Shown: positions 8,542 to 16,999 of the stretch, in pieces | Layout of the letters: each line of letters begins with the position of its first letter | Position numbering within the stretch: position 1 is the stretch's first letter | Assembly: GCA_963800865.1 (NCBI GenBank) | Contig: CAWDCL010000004.1 | Span: forward strand, 2,294,001 to 2,358,000 | Length of the DNA: 64,000 nt | Source: JALOKP01 sp963800865 | GTDB lineage: Bacteria; Acidobacteriota; Polarisedimenticolia; J045 | Reading direction: 5' to 3' | Made by a program: the position numbers and the translations under genes | The notes under the pieces: generated by a model | What the model was told of the DNA's origin: nothing | Databases searched by the model: none | What the model saw: the letters and a program-made list of their open reading frames with translations, nothing else

Positions 8542-9479
8542 ACCAGGACAGCGCCACGCACAAGGTCGTCATCATCGGCTCCGGCCCCGCCGGGCTGACC
8601 GCGGCGCTCTACGCCTCGCGGGCCAACCTCGCCCCCGTGGTCTTCGAGGGGATCCAGCCGGGGGGCCAGCTGATGATCACGACCGACGTCGAGAACTACC
8701 CCGGGTTCCCGGAGGGGATCATGGGGCCGGAGCTGATGGAGAAGTTCCGCGCCCAGGCGGCGCGCTTCGGCGGGCAGCTCTTCCCGAACCGCGTGACGGC
8801 GGTCGACCTGAAAGCGCGTCCGTTCACGCTGACGATCGACGACGGGCGCACGGTGACGGCGAAGACGGTCATCATCGCGACCGGCGCGACGGCCAAGAAG
8901 CTGGGCATCCCGTCCGAGTCGCGGCTGCTCGGCCACGGCGTCTCGATGTGCGCGACCTGCGACGGGTTCTTCTTCCGCGACCAGGAGATCTTCGTGGTCG
9001 GCGGCGGCGACACCGCGATGGAGGAGGCGCTCTTCCTGACGCGCTTCGGCAGCCGCGTGACGGTGGTCCACCGGCGCGACCGGCTGCGCGCCTCGCAGGC
9101 GATGCAGCAGCGCGCGCTCGAGCACCCGAAGATCCGCTTCTTCTGGGACTCGGCGGTCGCGGAAGTGCTCGGCGACGACCGCGTCACCGGGGTCCGGATC
9201 GAGAACCTCAAGACCGGCGCGATCGAGGAGCACCTCGCGGGCGCGGTCTTCGTAGCGATCGGCCACCACCCCAACAGCGAGCTCTTCGCCGGACGCCTGG
9301 CGATGAACGAGAACGGCTACCTGGTCACGAAACCCGGCACGACCTCGACCGAGATCGAGGGGGTCTTCGCCTGCGGCGACGTCCAGGACTGGGTCTACCG
9401 CCAGGCGGTGACCGCCGCGGGGACGGGGTGCATGGCGGCGATCGAAGCGGAGCGCTGGCTGGAGGCGAGCGGTCTGTAG
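8538..9479 (+). CDS. trxB: Thioredoxin-disulfide reductase
   Basis: TrxB transfers electrons from NADPH through FAD to thioredoxin in the cytosol. The FAD-binding motif GSGPAGLTAALYAS lies at the N-terminus, the redox-active CATC disulfide is at residues 138-141, the NADPH-binding GGGDTAMEEALFL follows, and the second FAD motif GVFACGDVQD is near the C-terminus. Its 313 residues match the low-molecular-weight family. The GTG start is supported by AGAGGAGATTT just upstream and by the 4-base overlap with the HAD gene. Its stop is followed 25 bases later by the first long conserved-loop hairpin. Confidence 0.96.
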   Translation: MNQDSATHKVVIIGSGPAGLTAALYASRANLAPVVFEGIQPGGQLMITTDVENYPGFPEGIMGPELMEKFRAQAARFGGQLFPNRVTAVDLKARPFTLTIDDGRTVTAKTVIIATGATAKKLGIPSESRLLGHGVSMCATCDGFFFRDQEIFVVGGGDTAMEEALFLTRFGSRVTVVHRRDRLRASQAMQQRALEHPKIRFFWDSAVAEVLGDDRVTGVRIENLKTGAIEEHLAGAVFVAIGHHPNSELFAGRLAMNENGYLVTKPGTTSTEIEGVFACGDVQDWVYRQAVTAAGTGCMAAIEAERWLEASGL

Positions 9480-9504
9480 CTGGTGCGCGCGGAGCGCGCG
9501 GGGG

Positions 9505-9585
9505 GCGCGGGAGCCGCGATGGGCCCCCTGGCGAGTGGGTCGCAGGCTCCAACACTCGCCAGGGGGCCCATCGCGGCTCCCGCGC
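9505..9585 (+). repeat. Long hairpin H1 with conserved 15-base loop, 3' of trxB
   Basis: Two 33-base arms (9505-9537 and 9553-9585) pair perfectly around the loop GGTCGCAGGCTCCAA. The inner stem CTGGCGAGTG and the loop recur in three other copies at 10.3, 36.2 and 36.5 kb, while the outer stem is specific to this locus. The hairpin starts 25 bases after the trxB stop on the trxB strand. It could terminate or stabilise the trxB transcript; there is no following U-tract, although six As follow shortly downstream. Confidence 0.9.
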
Positions 9586-9621
9586 GGCGCACCGCCACTG
9601 AAAAAATGGGAGAGAAGTCTG

Positions 9622-9652
9622 TACAGCGACCGGGGCGCGTTCGGTCGCTGTA
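9622..9652 (+). other. Second short hairpin inside the H1-H2 island
   Basis: An 11-base perfect inverted repeat (TACAGCGACCG and its complement) with a 9-base loop lies 36 bases beyond H1. It is preceded by ATGGGAGAGAAGTC. A closely similar GAGAGAAG motif follows hairpins H2 and H3 in the same relative place, so it appears to belong to the repeated unit rather than to a gene. Confidence 0.6.
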
Positions 9653-9728
9653 AGGATCCTCAGGGACAAGGACCGATGCGGCAAGATCGGGGTCGGAGTA
9701 GCTCGGATCGAGCGGCGGGGGGCGCTAG

Positions 9729-10217
9729 ATGCTCGGCTTGCGTGGGGTTTTTACCGTTCTCGTCCCCATGACCGTGACGGATCCGATGGGGCGCGTGAAG
9801 ACGGCGTCTGCCAGCTATCTCGGGCGGGTCGGCTTTGAGCCGTATGGCGAGACGCAGGACGCTCTCGAGTGTCGCAGAATCGCCGAGCAAGTCGGTTCCC
9901 AACTCGAGTCGCCTCAGAGGGTATGGTTCGCGCCCGTCCGGGAGGCGCACTTGCGTTTCGCTGAGGACCGTCACGTGGTCTCCGTAGCGTATCGTCTGAA
10001 GCTCCGGCCAGCGGCGTCGGGTCTGGTTTGGTGCGCAGTCGTGTCTGCTGCGGCGGTCTTGATCGGCTCGATGCTATCGGCCCGATCCGGCCCCTACCTC
10101 TGGGTGGCGTTGCTCGTTGTCGTAGCGTGGCCCCTGATCGGCGCTGCACTGCGTCAGGCGTTGGTATTCGGTATCAGAAGCACGGCAGTCTCAGGCGACT
10201 CAATGCAGGCCTTCTGA
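9729..10217 (+). CDS. Hypothetical small membrane protein in a hairpin-bounded island
   Basis: I do not recognise this protein. It has 162 residues: an N-terminal hydrophobic stretch (LRGVFTVLVPMTV), a soluble part with charged residues and the FEPYGETQDALECRRIAEQ segment, then two closely spaced membrane helices (SGLVWCAVVSAAAVLIGSML and YLWVALLVVVAWPLIGAAL). Base composition is visibly lower in GC than all neighbours and codon third positions are less GC-biased, suggesting transfer. It sits alone between two inverted copies of the conserved-loop hairpin (9505-9585 and 10298-10380). The ATG at 9729 lacks a clear ribosome binding site, and a later ATG at 9768 is in frame. It could be a small toxin, an immunity or envelope protein; nothing decides. 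Confidence 0.55.
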   Translation: MLGLRGVFTVLVPMTVTDPMGRVKTASASYLGRVGFEPYGETQDALECRRIAEQVGSQLESPQRVWFAPVREAHLRFAEDRHVVSVAYRLKLRPAASGLVWCAVVSAAAVLIGSMLSARSGPYLWVALLVVVAWPLIGAALRQALVFGIRSTAVSGDSMQAF

Positions 10218-10297
10218 CCTGAGCGGTGATCACGGTCACATGAAGTGTTCGGGCGGTGTAAGGACTCTTCTCTTCTCTCCGGGAGCGGGCCCGGAGG

Positions 10298-10380
10298 CCG
10301 GCGGCGGGCGGGAATGTCCCCCTGGCGAGTGTTGGAGCCTGCGACCCACTCGCCAGGGGGACATTCCCGCCCGCGGCCGG
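10298..10380 (-). repeat. Long hairpin H2 with conserved loop, 3' of the EnvC-like gene
   Basis: Inner arms of 28 bases (10304-10331 and 10347-10374) pair perfectly; after one mismatch five more pairs follow. On the minus strand the loop is GGTCGCAGGCTCCAA, identical to H1. It starts about 6 bases after the stop of the minus-strand EnvC-like gene. Relative to H1 it is inverted, so the pair brackets about 700 bp holding the small membrane-protein gene. Confidence 0.9.
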
Positions 10381-10385
10381 CCGCC

Positions 10386-11564
10386 CTAGCGCGCTCCCCT
10401 CGCCGTTCCAAACCACGCCGCCGGGTCCTCGGGCTTGCCGTCGACGCGCACCTCCAGGTACAGGTACGGCCCGCGCACGGAGCCGGTGTCGCCGACGCGG
10501 CCGAGGCTCTCGCCCTGCGCGATCGGGTCGCCGGCCTGCACGATCGCGGCCGAGAGGTGGCCGTAGACCGTGTGCACCGCGCTGCCGTGGTCGAGCACCA
10601 CGACGAGGCCGTAGCCTTTCAGCCAGCCGCTCCACGCGACGCGCGCGTCGAACGGTGCGCGGACCACGGCCCCGAACGGCGCCGCGAGGTCCCAGCCCGG
10701 GTGCGGCAGGCGCGTGCCGAAGCGCGGGTCGACCCGATCGCCGAAGGGCTCGTCGATCGTCCCCTCCTCGACCGGCAACCGGAACACCCCTTTGAAGCGC
10801 CGGGCGTCGAGGCGCACCGGGTCGGCGTCGGAGACGCCGGCGATCACCGACTCGAGGCTGCCGCGTGCGCGCTCCAGCTCGACGACCGCCTGCTCGCGCA
10901 CCGCCGTCTGCTGGCGCATGTCGGCCAGCAGGTCCTGGCGCGCGCGGATCGAATGGTCGAGCGCGGCCCGCGCGGCGAGCGCGTCGCCCTGCAGCCGCGC
11001 GACCTCCGCCTGGCGGGTCCGCTGCTCGGCCTCGAGCGCGCCGAGGCGGGCCTCGTTGTCCCGGATCGCGGCGACCTCTCCCTTGTAGCGCCAGGCCAGC
11101 TCGTGCGTGCTGCGCAGGCCGGCGCCGAGGGACTGGGTATTGGCCGCCCCGAGCACCGGCTTGAGCCGGCCGAGCGGCCCCGCCTGCTGGAGCAGCCGCG
11201 CGATCGTCGACAGCCGGACCCGTCCCGCGTCCAGCCGCTCCTGCGCCGCGGCGCGTTCTGCCGCCGTCGCGGCCAGTGCCGTCTCGGCCTGCGTCCGCTC
11301 CAGCGTCAGCTCCTCGATCCGCGCGTCCTGGAAGCGCGCCTCCGCGGCCAGCGCGTCGAGCCGTGCCAGCACGCCCGCCGAGTCCTTGTCGAGACGCTCC
11401 CGCTCCGCCGACAGCCGGGCGACTTCCTCGCGCACCCGCTGCAGCTGGCGCTCGGGGTTCTCGTCGACCGGCCCGGGCCCGGGGCCGGCCCCGAAGGCGG
11501 CGGCGACTGCCGCCGCGAGCACGAGGGCCGCGGCGGGCAGGCGACGCGCAGGGCCCGCTACCAG
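10386..11564 (-). CDS. EnvC-like murein hydrolase activator (coiled coil + degenerate M23/LytM)
   Basis: A signal-peptide-like hydrophobic N-terminus (LPAAALVLAAAVAAAFGA) is followed by a long coiled coil rich in Glu/Arg/Leu and a C-terminal LytM (M23) domain with HPGWDLAAPFGA, DHGSAVHTVYGHLS and GPYLYLEVRVDG. In active M23 peptidases the last motif reads GPHLHFE; here both histidines are tyrosines, so a zinc ligand is lost. This matches EnvC-type proteins, which activate amidases at the division septum rather than cleave. The frame has no ATG, GTG or TTG near the upstream stop; a CTG at 11564 follows GGGAGGGTGAT and overlaps the stop of the upstream gene, while a GTG at 11522 would shorten the signal peptide. 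Two-gene operon with the phosphodiesterase. Confidence 0.82.
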   Translation of the reverse strand: MVAGPARRLPAAALVLAAAVAAAFGAGPGPGPVDENPERQLQRVREEVARLSAERERLDKDSAGVLARLDALAAEARFQDARIEELTLERTQAETALAATAAERAAAQERLDAGRVRLSTIARLLQQAGPLGRLKPVLGAANTQSLGAGLRSTHELAWRYKGEVAAIRDNEARLGALEAEQRTRQAEVARLQGDALAARAALDHSIRARQDLLADMRQQTAVREQAVVELERARGSLESVIAGVSDADPVRLDARRFKGVFRLPVEEGTIDEPFGDRVDPRFGTRLPHPGWDLAAPFGAVVRAPFDARVAWSGWLKGYGLVVVLDHGSAVHTVYGHLSAAIVQAGDPIAQGESLGRVGDTGSVRGPYLYLEVRVDGKPEDPAAWFGTARGAR

Positions 11565-13822
11565 ATCACCCTCCCGTCGAGCTCGGCGTCGGGCTTGAGG
11601 TCGAGCGTGCCGAGAATCGACGGTGCGACGTCGATGATCCGGGGGTCGTTCACCTTGAGCTTGCGGTTCACGATGAGAATCCCCGGCACGAAGCTGGGCT
11701 CGAGCGAGCAGTGGTCGCCGGACCAGACGCGGTCGTTGTTCTCGAACACATCGGTCGCCAGCCCTCCCAGCGTATCCTGCCACGAGACGCGGTAGTTGAG
11801 CTTGTTGGAGGGCCTGAGGTCCGGAATCTTGTTCGGGTCGTACCCCTTGTAGAGTTCGTCGCGGCGGTAGACCTTGTAGACGGGCTTCTCGCCGGTGACC
11901 GGGTCGACCTCGTTCTCCAGCCCCTCCTGCAGCGCCTTGACGACCTCTTCGTACTCCGCCCCGGGCATCACGATCCCCTGCGACTCGCGGCCGACGAGGT
12001 TGATGTAGAGCGAGCCCAGCCCCATCGCCCAGGCCTTGGTGCGGCTCCAGTCGATCCCGGAGAAGACGTCGACGCCGGAAACGTCCTTGTCGAACAGCTG
12101 CTCGAGGCTGCGGGTGCGGGGCTGCCCCTTCAGCGCCAGGTAGCCGTTCTTGTAGAGCCAGGTGTTGTAGTTGATCTGGCGCCGGAAGGACGAGAAGCCG
12201 TGGTCGGACAGGACGATGAACAGCGCGTCCTCGCCCGCCAGCTCGTGCGCGCGGCCGATCAGCTCGTCCATCCGCCGGTAGGTCGCTTCCATCGCGGCGC
12301 GGTACTTGGGGGCCAGCTCCGGGTTGTGGAGCGGGTGCCCCTCGTCCAGCTCGTGCCACAGCATGTGCCCGGCGCGGTCGGGGAAGTCGAAGATCTGGAC
12401 CAGCACGTCGGCGTCCTGCTGCGCAAAGGAGGCCTCGAGGATCTTCGTCGAGGCGTCGACGGTGAACCACATGTCCTCGAGGAAGAGGTCGATCCCGCCG
12501 ACCCCCGAGGGGTACGACCAGGTGTCGATCGTCCAGCCGATCGTCTTGAACAGGCCGATGTCGCCCGACAGCTTCTTGGCCCAGTCCGGCGGCCAGGAAT
12601 AGGCCACCGGGTGGCACGACGGGTGGAAGTTGACCGGCGAGAGGTAGAGCTCGATCTCCGGCTCCAGCTGGATCAGCTTGAAGCGCCCCATCCCGCGCAC
12701 CGGCTGCAGCCAGTCGACGAGCCAGTTGAGCGGGAAGTCGAAGACGACCCAGTCCGACCACTCCCCCGGCTTGAGCGTCCCCTTCTGCCCGCTGACCTCC
12801 CAGCTCAGCGCGCTGTCGGTGACGTCGAGCTTCATCGGCAGGTCGAGCCGCTTGAGCGTTCCCCTGGCCTCGAGCGCGGCCGTCAGCTCCTTCTCCTTGG
12901 CCTTGCGGTCGGCGGTGGAGAGACCCTCCTTGGCCCAGTTCTCGCGCGCCCGGTCGATGACGAACTGGTAGAAGGGGTAGTTGAACGGCCCGACGACCGT
13001 CGTCTCGATCGCCCCGCGCTTGGCCGGGAGCCGCATCGGCTCGAGGCTGAACTGGTTGTCGCCCAGCTGGAACTGCGGATCGGAGGTGTAGTACGAGGGC
13101 GTCCCGACGCGGCCGCGCATGTCGGGCACGCCGAGACCGGAGATCATCGTCGAGCCGGAGGGGAGCGGCTCGGCCGGGAAGGTGACCGGCACGTGGGTGA
13201 CCTTCACCTTCATGCCCGCCTGCGCGGCGAGCGTCCAGAACGGCGTCCCCTGGCGGTTGTTCGTCGCCGACGGGACCTCCGCCGGCAGCAGGTTCCCGAG
13301 CGGCCGGGCCAGCCCGCCCGCGATCCCGACCGTCGCGATCAGCGCGCCGGCCAGGGCGGCCAGCCAGCGCACGCGGAGCAGCCGCAGGACGAGCAGCAAC
13401 ACCAGCCCGACCAGCAGGCCGGCCATCCCGGCCAGGAACAACCCGTTCTTCTCGCGGAACAGCAGCGGCGTCCGGCCCGGCGTCGCCAGCGCGAGATCGG
13501 GCACGTACTGCCCCTCGCGGCGCTGCAGGAAGTCGAAGATCTCGGTCCGCCCGGGGTTCAGCCCGGTGGCGAAGGTCGACCACGAGACCGGGGTCTGCGG
13601 CGGATTCGTCGGCATCAGCGAGGAGTAGGTCCCCTCCCGGGCGATCGCCGCGACGTGCGGCAGCTTCCCCTGCTGGAGGTAGGAGTTGACCAGGTTGGGA
13701 TCGGCACCGTCGAAGCCGATCACGACGACCTTGGGCTTGCCGGCGGCCCACCCCGCGAAACCGGCCGCGAGCGCGAGCGCACCCCCCAGGACGAGACACC
13801 ACCGCCACGCCGTACGACGCAT
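11558..13822 (-). CDS. Alkaline phosphatase/nucleotide pyrophosphatase superfamily membrane-anchored phosphodiesterase
   Basis: About 754 residues. An N-terminal membrane segment is followed by a phosphodiesterase domain start VVVIGFDGADPNLV, where the Asp is a metal ligand, and TNPPQTPVSWSTFATGLNPG containing the likely nucleophilic Thr/Ser. A second hydrophobic region (about residues 140-190) forms two or three membrane helices within the protein. The later metal-binding parts are visible as VQIFDFPDRAGHMLWHE and FIVLSDHGFSSFRR. The family hydrolyses phosphodiesters or transfers phospho-groups in the envelope (type I phosphodiesterase/nucleotide pyrophosphatase). ATG 13822 is preferred because GGAG precedes it and a signal segment follows. 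It is directly upstream of, and overlaps, the EnvC-like gene. Confidence 0.85.
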   Translation of the reverse strand: MRRTAWRWCLVLGGALALAAGFAGWAAGKPKVVVIGFDGADPNLVNSYLQQGKLPHVAAIAREGTYSSLMPTNPPQTPVSWSTFATGLNPGRTEIFDFLQRREGQYVPDLALATPGRTPLLFREKNGLFLAGMAGLLVGLVLLLVLRLLRVRWLAALAGALIATVGIAGGLARPLGNLLPAEVPSATNNRQGTPFWTLAAQAGMKVKVTHVPVTFPAEPLPSGSTMISGLGVPDMRGRVGTPSYYTSDPQFQLGDNQFSLEPMRLPAKRGAIETTVVGPFNYPFYQFVIDRARENWAKEGLSTADRKAKEKELTAALEARGTLKRLDLPMKLDVTDSALSWEVSGQKGTLKPGEWSDWVVFDFPLNWLVDWLQPVRGMGRFKLIQLEPEIELYLSPVNFHPSCHPVAYSWPPDWAKKLSGDIGLFKTIGWTIDTWSYPSGVGGIDLFLEDMWFTVDASTKILEASFAQQDADVLVQIFDFPDRAGHMLWHELDEGHPLHNPELAPKYRAAMEATYRRMDELIGRAHELAGEDALFIVLSDHGFSSFRRQINYNTWLYKNGYLALKGQPRTRSLEQLFDKDVSGVDVFSGIDWSRTKAWAMGLGSLYINLVGRESQGIVMPGAEYEEVVKALQEGLENEVDPVTGEKPVYKVYRRDELYKGYDPNKIPDLRPSNKLNYRVSWQDTLGGLATDVFENNDRVWSGDHCSLEPSFVPGILIVNRKLKVNDPRIIDVAPSILGTLDLKPDAELDGRVIW

Positions 13823-13882
13823 GCCACCTTCTCCTACCCCGAGAGGAACGCGGAAATGTACCATCGGGCGCGGAGACCGCCC

Positions 13883-14716
13883 ATGGAGCGCCCCTTACCG
13901 ATCGTGAAGGCGATGTCCCATCCGCGGGCGGCGCTGGCCCGCGACCTGGCGCGCGGCGTCCGGGAGCGGCGGACGGCGGGGATGTTCCTGGTGGAGGGCC
14001 CGCGGGGCCTCTCGGAAGCGCTCGACGTCGGCGCCGCGCTGGCGTTCGTGCTGGTCGCCGCCGGCCGGGTCGACCGCTCGCCGACCCGCGAGGTCGTCGA
14101 GCGCTGCCGGCAGGCCGGCGTCCGGATCGAGCAGGTCCAGGACGAGCTGCTCGAGCGGATCGCGCCGTCCGAGTCGCCGAGCGGCCTGCTGGCGGCCTGC
14201 GCCCTGCCGGAGGCCTGCGACCGGCCGGGTGCGATCCTCGCCGGCGCGAGCGGGCTCGTGGTGCTGGCGGTGCGGGTCCAGAACCCCGGGAGCGTCGGGA
14301 CCCTGGTCCGCAGCGCGGCCGCGTTCGGGGCCGCCGGGCTGGTCGCCGCGGGGGGGGCCGACCCGTGGGGGCCCAAGGCGGTCCGAGCCAGCGCCGGGGC
14401 GATCCACCGCCTTCCGGTCGCCCGCGCCGAGGGGGGCGAGAGCGACCCCGCGCTGGTCGCGGGACTGCGCGACGGGGCCTTCCGGCTGGTCGCCGCGGTG
14501 CCGCGCGGCGGAGCCGATCCGGGCGCGGTCGACTGGTCCGGACCGGTCGCGCTCCTGCTCGGGGCCGAGGTGGCGGGGCTGCCGCGGGAACTCGTGGAAC
14601 GGGCCGAGCCGGTCACGATCCCGATGGCGGATGGAGTGGAGTCGCTCTCGGTGCCGATCGCGGGATCGATCCTGCTCGCGCTCGCCGCGTCGTCCCGTCG
14701 CGCGCCGGAAGGCTAG
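13883..14716 (+). CDS. TrmH/SpoU-family RNA 2'-O-methyltransferase
   Basis: A 277-residue SPOUT methyltransferase. An N-terminal substrate-binding region (FLVEGPRGLSEALDVG, typical of RNA-binding SpoU_sub_bind domains) is followed by the knotted catalytic domain: motif 1 VRVQNPGSVGTLVRSAAAFG, motif 2 LLLGAEVAGLPRELVE and motif 3 IPMADGVESLSVPIAGSI. These bind AdoMet and form the trefoil knot. The target may be tRNA Gm18 or 23S rRNA; the layout suits the rRNA-type members. ATG 13883 has GGAG upstream. The gene is divergent from the phosphodiesterase and its stop overlaps the stop of the convergent kinase by four bases. Confidence 0.9.
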   Translation: MERPLPIVKAMSHPRAALARDLARGVRERRTAGMFLVEGPRGLSEALDVGAALAFVLVAAGRVDRSPTREVVERCRQAGVRIEQVQDELLERIAPSESPSGLLAACALPEACDRPGAILAGASGLVVLAVRVQNPGSVGTLVRSAAAFGAAGLVAAGGADPWGPKAVRASAGAIHRLPVARAEGGESDPALVAGLRDGAFRLVAAVPRGGADPGAVDWSGPVALLLGAEVAGLPRELVERAEPVTIPMADGVESLSVPIAGSILLALAASSRRAPEG

Positions 14717-16950
14717 GCCGACGCCGCGGCAGAGATGGCGCGCGGCCAGGTGACCCGGAAGGTCGAGCCCTGACCGACCGAGCTCTCGACCTCCACGCGG
14801 CCGCCGTGGCGCAGCACGACGCTGCGCACGAGCGCGAGCCCGATCCCGGTGCCCGGCATCGCCGCGGCCCCGCGGCCCCGGTAGAAGCGCTCGAAGATCC
14901 GCTCCCGCTCGTCCGGTGCGATCCCGATCCCCGTGTCGCTGATCTCCAGCGTGATGGTGTCGCCCGGGCCGGAACTCACGGCGACGATCACGCTGCCGCC
15001 GGAGCGGTTGAACTTGACCGCATTCCCCAGCAGGTTGTCGAGCACGCGCGCGAGCCCTTCGCGCTCGGCGACCAGCGCCAGGCCCGGCGGAATCGGCCGC
15101 GCTTCGAGCCGCACGCCGCGCCGCACCGCGGCCTCGTTCACGCGGTCGAACGCCTCCTGCAGCGCGCCCGCCAGATCGACCGGCTCGGCCTCGAGCGGGC
15201 TCGAGCGGTCGGTGCGGGCCAGCGCGAGCAGGTTGCCGATCATCTCGACCATCCGGTCGACGTTCCGCAGCGCCACCTCCAGGCCACGGCGCTGCTCGTC
15301 GTTGATCCGTCCGAGCCGGCCCTCGAGGACCATCTGCGTGTAGCCGCGGATCGAGACCAGCGGGGTCTGCAACTCCTGCGACACGTCGGTCACCAGCTGC
15401 GCGCGGACGCGGTCCAGCTCCAGCAGCTCGTGGTTCACGCGATCCAGCTCGGTCGTCTTCTTCTCGAGGTCGCGGTGGACGGCGGAGATCTCCTCGTAGG
15501 CCCGCTGCAGCGCCTCGCGCGAGCGGGTCATCGCCGCGGCGTCGGCCTCGAGCCGGCGCTCGGTCGCGCGGTGGTGCGTCACGTCGCGGAGCACGAGCAG
15601 GCGCCCGAGCAGTTCGCCCTCCTCGCCGGAGACCGGACGGGCGACGATCTCGATGCTCTGCGGCTCCGGCCCGCGGGTATCGAACGTCGCAAGGTGGTCG
15701 CCACCAGGCCCGGCAGAGGCCCGCTCGAGGAAACCCACGAACCCGGCCGCGTCGCGGAACCGTTGCGCGAGCAGGGCGACGAACTCGGCCTCGCTCGCCC
15801 CGAGCAGGCCGACCGCGTCCATCCCGATCAGGCTGGCCATGCGCCGGTTGACCAGGCCGACGCGCCACTCCGGGGTCTCCGTCCCGGCCGGGGCCAGCAG
15901 GGCGACCCCTTCCGCCACGGCGTCGAGCACCGAGCGCAGGCGCGCCTCGTGGGTTCGCGCGCGGCGGCGGGCCACCTGTTCGGGGGCCGCGTCGCGCAGC
16001 GTGACGACCGCCTCGCCGCGGAATGCGGGACCCGCGGAAACGGCCTCGAGCTCCACTTCCCTCGCGCGCACCCGTTCGCCCAGCGGCTGCAGCCGGGCCC
16101 GGACCGCCCCGCACGCGTCTCCGCTCCCGGCACGGGTCACGCGGTCCAGCACCACCAGCAGCGATTCGGCGTCGAAGAGGTCGCGCAGCAGGTGACCCGC
16201 CGGATCGCCGCCGAACCAGGCGCGCGCCGCGGGGTTCGCCTCGCGAACCGTCCCGCCGGCGACGACCAGGACGCCGTCCGCGACGCCGTCGAGGACGGCT
16301 CGGGTCCACGCGAGGGCCTGCGCCGGGGACTCGCCTTCCGGCTGCGCTTCGGCCTGCGGATCGATCCAGAGCGCGATCCCGTCGATCGGGTCGTCGACGA
16401 AGCCGACGTGGATCTGGGCCACGATCGGCGCGCGCCCCGTGCGGCGCATCTCGCCGCGGACCGTCATCGGCTCGCGCCGGCGGCGCGCGTCGAGCAGCGC
16501 CACGGCGACCTCGCGCCACGACTCCGGGGTGAAGAGCAGTTCCGCCTTGCGCCCCTCGAGGTCCGCCGCCCGTTCCCCGGAGGCCAGCGCGAACGGCTCG
16601 CCGACCGCGGCGACCAGCAGGTCGCGATCGAGCAGCACCAGCCCCGGTCCGCTCATCGCGTCGGTCGCGGCCCCGAAGCGCGCCAGCCGGCGCTCGCGTG
16701 GACCCCGCCGGTCGGCCAGTTCGTGAGCCAACGCCGTGACCTGGTGCAGGGCACGCTCGGAGGGATCCCCCGGCGTGATGTCCGACTCCGGCGCGCGTCC
16801 GTCGAGAACCTCGGCCAGCGCCTGCTCGACACGCCGCAGCCCGCGCGGCCGCGAACGGCGGCCGAGGAACCACCCCAGCGCCAGCAGCAGCGCCGCCGCC
16901 AGCGCCCCGACGAGCGCGGGCCACCAGGCCGTGAACGCGCCCGCCGTCAC
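14713..16950 (-). CDS. PAS-containing histidine-kinase-like protein lacking the phosphoacceptor His
   Basis: A 745-residue protein with one N-terminal membrane helix (WWPALVGALAAALLLALGWFLG), several PAS-like segments, a coiled coil (VHRDLEKKTTELDRVNHELLELDRV), then DHp and HATPase domains. The ATPase boxes are intact: N box NLLGNAVKFNRSGG, G1 DTGIGIAPDERERIFERF, G2 GTGIGLALVRSVV. The H box, however, reads TDVSQELQTPLVS, with Gln (codon CAG at 15376-15378, residue 525) where the phosphorylated His normally stands. A single C/G difference from a His codon would explain it, so sequencing error is possible. GTG 16950 follows GGGGGAGGAGG. It lies 49 bases after the PilZ receiver gene on the same strand. 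Confidence 0.85.
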   Translation of the reverse strand: MTAGAFTAWWPALVGALAAALLLALGWFLGRRSRPRGLRRVEQALAEVLDGRAPESDITPGDPSERALHQVTALAHELADRRGPRERRLARFGAATDAMSGPGLVLLDRDLLVAAVGEPFALASGERAADLEGRKAELLFTPESWREVAVALLDARRRREPMTVRGEMRRTGRAPIVAQIHVGFVDDPIDGIALWIDPQAEAQPEGESPAQALAWTRAVLDGVADGVLVVAGGTVREANPAARAWFGGDPAGHLLRDLFDAESLLVVLDRVTRAGSGDACGAVRARLQPLGERVRAREVELEAVSAGPAFRGEAVVTLRDAAPEQVARRRARTHEARLRSVLDAVAEGVALLAPAGTETPEWRVGLVNRRMASLIGMDAVGLLGASEAEFVALLAQRFRDAAGFVGFLERASAGPGGDHLATFDTRGPEPQSIEIVARPVSGEEGELLGRLLVLRDVTHHRATERRLEADAAAMTRSREALQRAYEEISAVHRDLEKKTTELDRVNHELLELDRVRAQLVTDVSQELQTPLVSIRGYTQMVLEGRLGRINDEQRRGLEVALRNVDRMVEMIGNLLALARTDRSSPLEAEPVDLAGALQEAFDRVNEAAVRRGVRLEARPIPPGLALVAEREGLARVLDNLLGNAVKFNRSGGSVIVAVSSGPGDTITLEISDTGIGIAPDERERIFERFYRGRGAAAMPGTGIGLALVRSVVLRHGGRVEVESSVGQGSTFRVTWPRAISAAASA

Positions 16951-16999
16951 TGCGCCTCCTCCCCCGTCCGCGCTCCGCACCGCGCGCGCAACGTCGCGC

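Noticed and set aside
9505..10380. Integron attC sites or a CRISPR array
   Set aside because: The loop and stems lack the RYYYAAC/GTTRRRY core sites and no integrase is present. There are four isolated copies and no regularly spaced repeats.
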